A DNA stretch of 64,000 nucleotides, taken from NCBI RefSeq assembly GCF_025642135.1, contig NZ_CP106793.1, forward strand, positions 3,910,001 through 3,974,000, in the 5' to 3' direction. Each line of letters begins with the position of its first letter. The stretch's first letter is position 1. Position numbers and translations under genes: made by a program. Of this stretch, positions 24,993 to 31,906 are shown piece by piece. The notes below the pieces were generated by a model. That model worked only from the letters and a program-made list of their open reading frames with translations. It was not told where the DNA came from and made no database searches. The stretch is from Streptomyces cynarae (lineage in GTDB: Bacteria; Actinomycetota; Actinomycetes; Streptomycetales; Streptomycetaceae).

Positions 24993-26129
24993 TCACTCGC
25001 TCGCTTTCTTGGTGTCCTTGACGAGGTTCTGGGCATCCGACTCGATGCCGGAGCCCGCCGCGTAGACCGCCGTGTTGAGGCCGGTGCCGGCAGAGTTCTT
25101 GTATGCGGCGTCGGCGAGCCTGCCCCTGTCGCTGAGGTTCTCGCCGCCGAGGCTGCCGTGCTCCTCCATGTGATGGAAGTGGGCGTCGTTGGCGGCGTTT
25201 CCGGTCGCTCCGGTCAGCGCGTTCGTCGCCGCGTCCCACCCGATGGTCGCGCCGTCCTGGTGGTTCCATACGTCAGCCGTGAAGCCGCCGCTGATGTTGC
25301 CCAGCGCGCCGTTGACGGCGCTGCCGACCCGGCCCTCGCCGCCGAGGACCTTGCCGGCCGCGCCCGTCAGATGGGCGCCCTCGGCCAGCGCCCCGCCGCC
25401 TGCGGTGAATGCGGCCGTGCCCAGGGCCTCCTTGCCGCCGGTGGAGAAATCCTGGCCCACCGTGATCGGCTGCCCATTCAGCGCCTGGTTGAGCATCATG
25501 CTGCCCGAGTCCGCCACGAAATTGGTGACGAAGCTCTCCGCACCCTTCTTGAGGAACTTGGCGGCGAACTCGGCCAGCTTCGCCAGCCTCGCCGCCCCTG
25601 CCTCGTTGAGCGCACCGAAGCGCTCCAGCAGGGCCGCCACCTTCTCGGCGGCCGAGGTGAAGAGCTTCACCAGGTCGACGATTCTGGCGACCCGCGTGGC
25701 CACGGCCGTGTTCGCGACGAGGTCGGAGAGGAAGCCGGTGAAGAAGGACAGCGCCGCGCCGGCCACCTCCATCTCGGCGATCTCGACGCAGATGTCGATG
25801 ATCTCCTCGTTGATCTGGTCGATCTCGTCGGCGTACGCCCGCAGCCCGTCGGCCACCTGGTGGAAGTTGTGCGCGACGTCGTTGATGAGGTGCTTCTGCT
25901 CACCCCAGTGCTTCTCGAAGGCATCGCGCGCCTCACCGTGCCAGCCCTGCTTGTCGACGCCCTGGATCTGCACGTCGATGGCGTGCACGACCTCTGTCAG
26001 CTCGGTGCCCATGGTGTCCCAGGCACGGGCGATCGAACGGAGCGTGGCGCCGTCACCACCAGGAAGCTCCACCCCGCACGCCTGGAGGATCTCCAGGACC
26101 TTGCCGTCGATCCAGCTGTTGATGCTCAC
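24993..26129 (-). CDS. Large WXG100/ESX-type secreted protein
   Basis: A 378-residue protein. The first about 100 residues are a WXG100-like helical hairpin (GWHGEARDAFEKHWGEQKHL contains W-H-G). A hydrophobic helical stretch follows (VAGAALSFFTGFLSDLVANT), then an Ala/Gly-rich region and a polymorphic C-terminal region ending GSGIESDAQNLVKDTKKASE. The architecture is like LXG/WXG polymorphic effectors exported by ESX/type VII systems. The extreme C-terminus lacks a toxin domain I know. It is translationally coupled to the upstream small partner (ATGA overlap at 26126-26129). Confidence 0.75.
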   Translation of the reverse strand: MSINSWIDGKVLEILQACGVELPGGDGATLRSIARAWDTMGTELTEVVHAIDVQIQGVDKQGWHGEARDAFEKHWGEQKHLINDVAHNFHQVADGLRAYADEIDQINEEIIDICVEIAEMEVAGAALSFFTGFLSDLVANTAVATRVARIVDLVKLFTSAAEKVAALLERFGALNEAGAARLAKLAEFAAKFLKKGAESFVTNFVADSGSMMLNQALNGQPITVGQDFSTGGKEALGTAAFTAGGGALAEGAHLTGAAGKVLGGEGRVGSAVNGALGNISGGFTADVWNHQDGATIGWDAATNALTGATGNAANDAHFHHMEEHGSLGGENLSDRGRLADAAYKNSAGTGLNTAVYAAGSGIESDAQNLVKDTKKASE

Positions 26130-26458
26130 GCCGGGCCTCCTGCCGGTTGGGTCGCGGCACGGAGGTGGTCCATGGCGGTCCGGTCCGAGTCCTTGTAGTT
26201 GGCGGCGTTGAGACGCAGCCGGACTCCGTCACTGGTGAGCACCCCGGGCAGGTGCCCGAGTGCCTTGACGGTGCTGTCCAGTAGCGTCTGGTACTTCTCC
26301 GCCGCACCGTCGCAGGCGCCGAGCAGGCCGAAGGCTTCTCCGACCTCGGACGCGGTCGCCGCGAAGTCGTCGACCGGGTTCGCGAGGCCCTTCGCTTCCC
26401 TGTCGAACTTCCCAGCAAGGTCGGTCAGGGTGTCGGGGTCGACACCGAACTGGCTCAT
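26126..26458 (-). CDS. WXG100-like small partner protein
   Basis: A 110-residue helical protein (VDPDTLTDLAGKFDREAKGL, then VGEAFGLLGACDGAAEKYQT). It has the size and helical-hairpin appearance of ESX substrates, as the first gene of the module. The WXG motif itself is replaced. It probably forms a heterodimer with the downstream large protein before secretion; this is inferred from family behaviour. Confidence 0.7.
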   Translation of the reverse strand: MSQFGVDPDTLTDLAGKFDREAKGLANPVDDFAATASEVGEAFGLLGACDGAAEKYQTLLDSTVKALGHLPGVLTSDGVRLRLNAANYKDSDRTAMDHLRAATQPAGGPA

Positions 26459-26752
26459 CCTGCTTCCCCCGTCGTCGAGTACATGAACAGACCAGCAGTA
26501 CTGGAGGCAGCGATCCGCCGGGAAGGGTGGTTTGCGGGTTCAAGACACGATGATGTCGAGCCCTTTGGCCAGAACATCCACCGTCTTGAAGGCGCCGGTG
26601 TCATGCGCCGGAAATCATGAGAATCGGTTGGCGACTTCTTTGCGTGCTGCACCGGGGCCCTGCCGCCGCTGTGGAGATCGTCCTCTCCGGGACGAGCGAA
26701 CAAGACCTGCCCAGCCTCGGGTTGCCCGCTTGGTGTCCGTCATCATGAGGCG

Positions 26753-27373
26753 GTGACGCAGACTGAAGAAGCTCCCGGCTGGGACGCCATAGACGCAGCC
26801 CTCGCACCCTTCTATCCGGGGATCACGCCCTTCCACGTCGGCTACTTCCCACCCAAGGGCTTCGAGGGCGGTGCGCTCCAGGGGTGCTCGGCGTACCCGG
26901 CTGAGGGGCACTGGCACTACGTGACCTACGGGCTGAGCGAGCTCTACACCCCCGGCGAGAACGACGATCCCGAGTGGTCGGGGTGGGGCTTCGAGCTCAC
27001 GCTCCGCGTGCGGCGCGGCAATGAGGAGCGGCCACCCGGGTGGCCGTACGGCATGCTGCAGGAAGTCGCGAAATACGTGAACGGCAACCAGGTCCTGCTG
27101 GAGGACGGGCACCGTATCGACTTCCGCCAGCCGGTCACAGGGCACCCCCACCTGGAGGACGCGCCGCCCACCGGACTGACGGTGTTCGCCTTCACTGCCG
27201 ACCCGCAGTTGGGCACCATCGGCACCCCCAACGGCAAGGTCACCTTCCTGCAGGCCGTCGGCGTCACCGCGGAGGAGAAGGGTGCCATGACGGAGAGCAG
27301 CACCGCGCAGGTGCTGCAGACGCTCGCGGCCGGCAATCCACTGCTGGTGACCGATCCGGCGCGAGCCGTATGA
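26753..27373 (+). CDS. Suppressor-of-fused (SUFU) domain protein
   Basis: A 206-residue protein, GTG start. The sequence from WHYVTYGLSELYTP through SGWGFELTLRV and PPGWPYGMLQEVAKYVN to VTFLQAVGVTAEEKGAM matches bacterial SUFU-domain proteins, which are frequent as immunity proteins of polymorphic toxin systems. It is divergent from the ESX-type module about 300 bp away, so an immunity role against an effector of that type is possible but unproven. Confidence 0.88.
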   Translation: MTQTEEAPGWDAIDAALAPFYPGITPFHVGYFPPKGFEGGALQGCSAYPAEGHWHYVTYGLSELYTPGENDDPEWSGWGFELTLRVRRGNEERPPGWPYGMLQEVAKYVNGNQVLLEDGHRIDFRQPVTGHPHLEDAPPTGLTVFAFTADPQLGTIGTPNGKVTFLQAVGVTAEEKGAMTESSTAQVLQTLAAGNPLLVTDPARAV

Positions 27374-27401
27374 GCCGATCGTCACTGTTGTGGGAGCCGG
27401 C

Positions 27402-27626
27402 ATGGTGACGGCGACCGTCCGTGAGTGGCACGACGAGGAAGGGTGGGGGGTGCTCGACTCCCCGGAGACACCCGGCGGTTGCTGGGCCCACTACTCCCAC
27501 ATCGAGATGGAGGGGTTCCGCAGGCTGTCGCCGGGACAGCGGGTGGACCTCCAGTGGGAAGCCCCCGGCTTCAAACAGGACGGCTACGACTACCGGGCAG
27601 TGAGCATCGTGCCTCGGTCGGCCTGA
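27402..27626 (+). CDS. Cold-shock-domain-like protein
   Basis: A 74-residue protein (start ATG 27402 after GGGAG). The pattern TATVREWHDEEGWGVLDSPE, then CWAHYSHIEMEGFRRLSPGQ and VDLQWEAPGFKQDGYDYRAV fits a divergent cold-shock OB-fold. The usual RNP1 aromatic residues are partly replaced by W and H. It begins 29 bp after the SUFU gene and may be co-transcribed. Confidence 0.78.
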   Translation: MVTATVREWHDEEGWGVLDSPETPGGCWAHYSHIEMEGFRRLSPGQRVDLQWEAPGFKQDGYDYRAVSIVPRSA

Positions 27627-27877
27627 CATCCACACCTGACAGCCGGGGCGCCGCAGGATCCTTCTCCGGGATCACCCTTCAGGTCTGCTCCCCCTGTGGG
27701 CCCTGCGGCACTTGCGCCGCGGGGCCCGCAGACTGGCCCGCCGCGCCGGAGGTTCACGGGCGTGATCACCGGCGCCGAAGCAGCTCCCGGCCGCAGTCGC
27801 TCCGTCGACCTCGGTACGCGGTGCCCGCCGTGGTCATTCATCGGCGCCGGGGCGGGACGGTCGGTACCGGGCGCCCC

Positions 27878-28045
27878 GGCACCAAACACTTCCATCACCC
27901 CCGAGTCGGCGACCTCACCCTCGGCTACCAGTCCATGCAGCTCGAAGGCACCCCCGGTCACCGCCTTGTCGCCTACTACGCCGACCCGGCGAGTCCCGAC
28001 CACGACGCCATGGTCCTTCTCGACATGCTCGGCACCCGGCACGCC
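27878..28045 (+). pseudogene. XRE-MmyB regulator C-terminal remnant
   Basis: Reads HFHHPRVGDLTLGYQSMQLE, then GTPGHRLVAYYADPASPDHD and AMVLLDML, the C-terminus of an MmyB-type ligand-binding domain. The HTH and most of the domain are missing. A frame continues to 28234 with no similarity. Confidence 0.6.
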
Positions 28046-28096
28046 CCCGAAATCTGCAGCCCAAAGCAACGGCACAGAGCAGCGAAGCCAGGCGAA

Positions 28097-28338
28097 CTAG
28101 GCGTTGGGAGCGCAGAGTTCGCCGGTGCTGCGGTTGCGGCAGACGAGCAGACAGAGGTGGCCGGGTCCCTCGTCGGCGATGTCGGCCGGTACTCGGTCGT
28201 CGTAGCGGCGCCCCTTGGCTCCGGCCTCGGCTGAAAGCCTCTGCCGGGACCGTTCCGGGAGCCTCCTGATCAGTGCGTCGGCACGGACGTTGGCCGCGCG
28301 GGTGGTGATCTGGTGGTCGCGGGCGGCCGCGAGGACCT
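28097..28338 (-). pseudogene. IS701-family transposase C-terminal remnant
   Basis: The minus strand reads VLAAARDHQITTRAANVRAD, then GAKGRRYDDRVPADIADEGP and LLVCRNRSTGEL, a recognisable section of IS701-type transposases. It ends at a TAG (28097-28099), is truncated on both sides and carries several substitutions. Confidence 0.6.
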
Positions 28339-28422
28339 AGCCGAGCTGCCGTTGCTCCGGTACGGGCCGCAAGTGTGGGCCATGATCGATGGGTGACCAG
28401 TGAACCCACGCGGCCGGGCCGC

Positions 28423-29061
28423 ATGAAGTACGTCCTGTTCGACGTCGACGGCACGTTGATCGACGCGGTGAGCAACCAGCGCAAGGTCTGGGGAACCTGG
28501 GCGGAGCGCTACGGGCTGGATGTGGACGAGGTCTACCAGGTGGCTCTGCGGACGCGGCCGATGGAGACGTTCGCCCAGGTCGCTGCGGACCGGGATCCGC
28601 ACGAGTGCCTGGCCACGCTGCACGAACTGGAGGACGAAGACGTCCGATCCGGCGTCTACGCGGCCTTCGACGGCGCGTCGGAGCTGCTGCACGGCCTGCC
28701 ACCGGAGTCCTGGGCGCTGGTGACCTCGAACTACGAGCACCGGGTGCGCGGCCGATTCCTGCGGACGGGTTTGCCGGTGCCGAGCGTGATCGTGGACGCG
28801 GCGGCTGTCGAGGAGGGCAAGCCCTCCCCCGTCCCCTATCTGCTGGCGGCTGAGCAGCTCGGAGCCGAGCCGGGAGACTGCCTGGTCATCGAGGACGCCC
28901 CGTCCGGAGTGCGGTCCGGGCTGCGCGCAGGGATGGCGGTGTGGGGGGTGAACACCGCCGCCGCGGTTGAGGGCGTGCATCGCCATTTCGTCAGTCTGCG
29001 CGAGGCAGTTCCTCACATCCTGGCCTTCGCGTCCGCCCCTTACGGGAATGCCGCGGCCTGA
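28423..29061 (+). CDS. HAD-superfamily phosphatase
   Basis: A 212-residue haloacid-dehalogenase-type hydrolase: motif I FDVDGTLID (nucleophile Asp), motif II LVTSN, motif III Lys in EEGKPSP and motif IV VIEDAPSGV. The layout is that of the subfamily IA phosphoglycolate/beta-phosphoglucomutase-like phosphatases, acting on a small phosphorylated metabolite. ATG 28423 is chosen as the domain start; GTG 28393 is an alternative, and neither has a clear ribosome-binding site. Confidence 0.88.
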   Translation: MKYVLFDVDGTLIDAVSNQRKVWGTWAERYGLDVDEVYQVALRTRPMETFAQVAADRDPHECLATLHELEDEDVRSGVYAAFDGASELLHGLPPESWALVTSNYEHRVRGRFLRTGLPVPSVIVDAAAVEEGKPSPVPYLLAAEQLGAEPGDCLVIEDAPSGVRSGLRAGMAVWGVNTAAAVEGVHRHFVSLREAVPHILAFASAPYGNAAA

Positions 29062-29260
29062 GCCTCCGCCGGCCCCGGGTACAACTGGGATGATCTCTGT
29101 GCGGCTGGGGTGATCACGGCGTCCGAGCCGTCTTGGACAGCCCCCTTCACCGGGTTGAGCCCTCGCTGCTTCGGCAAACCTCGCCCTCGATCAGGCGAGT
29201 CCCGCCTCCGGCCGCAGCGGCTTCGACCCGGTCTCCTGCTCCACAGGTATTCAGGGGTGC
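29062..29260 (+). pseudogene. IS5-type transposase N-terminal remnant (copy B)
   Basis: From GTG 29110 the sequence reads VITASEPSWTAPFTGLSPRC followed by FGK, the same transposase start as at 20258, and then breaks down. About 75 bp is recognisable. Confidence 0.5.
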
Positions 29261-29614
29261 CTACTGACGCCGCTGGCCAAGGACACAGAACTCGTTACCT
29301 TCGGGGTCTGCCAACACGACCCACGATTGCTCACCCTGGCCGATGTCGACACGCTGTGCGCCATGAGCCACAAGACGAGCCACCTCGGCGTCCTGGTCAT
29401 CAGGCCTGAAGTCGAGATGGAGTCGGCTCTTGGCCTTCTTGCTCTCGTCGAGCCGGACGAATTCCAACCCGGGCAGGCGGTCCGGCTCCGGGCGGATCTC
29501 GAACTCGTCATCAGAGGAGTAGACCACGACCCACCCAAGGGCCTCGGCCCACCACTGCCCCAAGGCCACCGGATCTACCGAGTGAACGATTACCTGCTCC
29601 CATTCCAAGGTCAT
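29261..29614 (-). CDS. VOC (glyoxalase-like) family protein
   Basis: A 117-residue protein of the vicinal-oxygen-chelate superfamily. A single beta-alpha-beta-beta-beta repeat pair is visible: VIVHSVDPVALGQWWAEALG, then LHLDFRPDDQDAEVARLVAH and WVVLADPEGNEFCVL. The candidate metal ligand pattern is H11, H71 and E112 region. These small actinobacterial members usually have unknown substrates. Confidence 0.85.
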   Translation of the reverse strand: MTLEWEQVIVHSVDPVALGQWWAEALGWVVVYSSDDEFEIRPEPDRLPGLEFVRLDESKKAKSRLHLDFRPDDQDAEVARLVAHGAQRVDIGQGEQSWVVLADPEGNEFCVLGQRRQ

Positions 29615-29783
29615 CCGCGGAGCCTAGCCGCTGCCAGGGCTTCAAATCAGGCAATACAAAAGGTCGCCGTACCGGATGCAGGCGTCAGCAGCGGTCGACA
29701 AGCGTGTGCCGCGGGTGCAGGTCATCGGTCCGGTATCCCCGCCTCTCCTGGAGAGGGGGCGGAGACCGGTGGGTTGTCTGTTG
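29615..29783. other. Spacer, no gene
   Basis: No gene seen on either strand; the VOC gene promoter presumably lies here. Confidence 0.35.
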
Positions 29784-30200
29784 TCAGTCCCCGCTCATCC
29801 ATGCATCTGGGCTGGGCGTCAGCTTCGCGGAGACGACCGCGCCGGACGAGGCCGCGGCATCAGCCATGAATCGCAGGCGTCCGACGCCGAGCCGTCGCAG
29901 CGCCGGACCGTGGTCGACGGCGACGACGAGGGAGACGGCGAGCAGGAGACGTCGCCACAGGAACATCACCGGACGGCGCAGCCCGCAGGGCAGCTCCGCC
30001 AGGGAGGCGTGCAGCCGCTCGCAGTGGAGCGGGACGTGGCGCTGCTCGTCAGCGAGAATCCGCCCTGCCACATCCGAAGTCAGCGAGTCGTCGGTGCCAT
30101 CGCGCAGGGCCCGGTAATAACGCAGTGCCACCACTTCGCCGGTCATGGTCGCCGGCCCGCCGAAAGCCTCACCGCCCTCACTCGAGAGGACAGGGCGCCT
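29784..30200 (-). pseudogene. Truncated ferritin-like domain protein
   Basis: Reads SSEGGEAFGGPATMTGEVVA, then LRYYRALRDGTDDSLTSDVA and RILADEQRHVPLHCERLH, with a membrane-like segment and AVDHGPALRRLGVGRLRF after it. This matches the C-terminal about 60% of ferritin-like diiron proteins (E-x-x-H pattern DEQRH). A stop lies just upstream in frame and the first iron-binding helix is missing. An ATG at 30146 could still drive a 120-residue product, so it may be translated but is unlikely to be functional. Confidence 0.6.
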
Positions 30201-30214
30201 GGCTCACTGCATCG

Positions 30215-30480
30215 TCACGGCCAGACGTTCGCCTGTTCTCGGAAAGAGTCGGGGTCGCTCTCCACAGGTGGTACGCACACCAAATGACCGCCAGGCACTC
30301 GTAGTACACGGCACTCCTGCCACTGCGACACCTGCTCAGCACCCAGGGCGATCAAGCGCGCGGTTTCCGCTTCGATGTCGTGGTGCTGTGCGTAGTCGTC
30401 GAGGGTGGGGTGCGCACCGGCGGTGTGCCTGCGGCGGATGGTGCAGCGGGCCGACCAGGGGCCGGTGAACTGGCGGGATG
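30215..30480 (-). pseudogene. VOC-family C-terminal remnant
   Basis: Reads DIEAETARLIALGAEQVSQW, then QECRVLRVPGGHLVCVPPVE and SDPDSF to a TGA at 30215. This is the C-terminal half of a glyoxalase-like protein. No start or N-terminal half is visible before it meets the LacI 3' end. Confidence 0.55.
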
Positions 30481-30583
30481 CGTATTGCGGCCGGGGAGCC
30501 TCCAGCCCGCGACGAGGCCTCCGCGGCGCAATCCTGCGAGCATCGCGCCTGCCCCCGACCGCTGCTGAGCAGGTCCGCGATGG

Positions 30584-31630
30584 TCAGCTGTCTACGGCCG
30601 CGCCAAGTTCGCCGGAGCCGCGGGCGAGGTAGCGGGTTGCCAGTACGCGGTGACGGGCGGGTCCGCGCTCGCCGTCGAGGCGGTCGAACAACAGGGCCGC
30701 GGCCTCCCGGCCGATGGCGACGGGATCCTGGGCGATCACCGAGACGCCGGGTTCGAGCAGGTCGGCAAGGGGCAGATCGTCGAAGCCGACCAGCGCCACG
30801 TGGTACTGCAGCCGAAGTTCCTGCAGGGTCCGGCGGATGCCGACGGTCAGGAGGTTCTGGCCGGAGACGAGTGCGGTGGGCGGCTCGGGGAGGGCGAGGA
30901 GTTCGCGGGCGGCCTCCTGTGCTGCTTCCGCGCCGTGCAGGCCGCGTCGTACGAGGGAGGGGTGCAGGATGCACCCCTCCTCGGCCAGTCCCTCCACGAA
31001 CCCGGCGTAGCGCTCTTCGGCGGTCCAGATCGCGGGGAGGTCACCGAGGAAGGCGATGCGGAGGTGACCTCCCGCCTGCAGTGCCTTCACCGCCGCGCGC
31101 ACGCCCGCGCGGTTGTCCACCGTCACGGTGTCCACGTGCGGCACGGTCGTGGGTCGGTCCACGCAGACAACGGGTGTGCCACCGCGGCAAGCCGCGTCGA
31201 TCTCGGTGTCGGTCTGTCCGGTGGGCACCACGATGAGGCCGTCGACCCGGCGCGCGGTGAAGGTCTTCAACAGACCCCGTTCCCGGACCGGGTCCTCGTC
31301 GGTGGACGCGGCCAGGACCAGCACGCCGCGGTCGGCGGCGGCATCCTCCACCGCGCGGTGCAGCGCGGCGGAGAAGGGGTTGGCCGCGTCCTCCAGGACC
31401 AGGCCGAGGGTGTGGGTACGGCGGTCGGCCCGGCGCAGGCTGCTGGCCGTCAGATCATGGCGGTAGCCGAGTAGTTCCGCGGCACGCGTCACCCGTTCCG
31501 CCAGGTCCGGTGTGACGCCGGGCTTGCCGTTGACGACCCGTGAGACAGTGGCGAGCCCCACCCCGGCCACAGTGGCGACGTCGCGCATGGTCGCCGACCG
31601 CCGGCCTGTGTCGTTCTGCGGGCTGGGCAA
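30584..31630 (-). CDS. LacI-family repressor, divergent from GH32 gene
   Basis: A 348-residue regulator. HTH: TMRDVATVAGVGLATVSRVV with hinge HDLTASSLRRADRRT. The sugar-binding domain follows (GLVLEDAANPFSAALHRAVE, DGLIVVPTG, VCVDRP, FDDLPLADLLEPGVSVIAQD). TTG 31630 is preferred because GAGGGAG lies 6 nt upstream; GTG 31651 extends it by 7 residues. It is divergent from the GH32 gene, with a perfect operator-like palindrome at 31731-31747 in between. It therefore probably represses the GH32 gene until a fructose-type inducer binds. Confidence 0.92.
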   Translation of the reverse strand: MPSPQNDTGRRSATMRDVATVAGVGLATVSRVVNGKPGVTPDLAERVTRAAELLGYRHDLTASSLRRADRRTHTLGLVLEDAANPFSAALHRAVEDAAADRGVLVLAASTDEDPVRERGLLKTFTARRVDGLIVVPTGQTDTEIDAACRGGTPVVCVDRPTTVPHVDTVTVDNRAGVRAAVKALQAGGHLRIAFLGDLPAIWTAEERYAGFVEGLAEEGCILHPSLVRRGLHGAEAAQEAARELLALPEPPTALVSGQNLLTVGIRRTLQELRLQYHVALVGFDDLPLADLLEPGVSVIAQDPVAIGREAAALLFDRLDGERGPARHRVLATRYLARGSGELGAAVDS

Positions 31631-31730
31631 CGTTTTCTCCCTCTGATCCACGCCATCGTGCAGCCGTTCTCATCCTGGCATCCCGTCCATTTCCCGTACA
31701 GAGTCTGGACATTGACGACACGGTGCCCGT

Positions 31731-31747
31731 ACGTTTCGGCGAAACGT
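31731..31747. promoter_or_regulatory. LacI operator upstream of GH32
   Basis: ACGTTTCGGCGAAACGT is a perfect palindrome (7-bp arms, 3-bp centre) with the GTTTCG/CGAAAC half-sites common for LacI repressors in Streptomyces. It lies between the two divergent genes and is followed by a further GTTTCC half-site. Confidence 0.75.
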
Positions 31748-31906
31748 TTCCACACCCGCTGGAACCGCTCGGCGCCGCGCCTTCTCGACGGGCAGATGCG
31801 CCGGTGGACTTGGACGAGACCGCGGCAGACCCGCCCGCACCCGCACTCGACGCGGGTCAGTCCGCCCTACCGCTACGCCGAAGCTCGCACGCCTCCAAGG
31901 AGCGCC

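Noticed and set aside
26459..26752. Minus-strand peptide ending GAFKTVDVLAKGLDIIVS
   Set aside because: A short gene-like ending, but with no recognisable start or family; not enough to call a gene or remnant.
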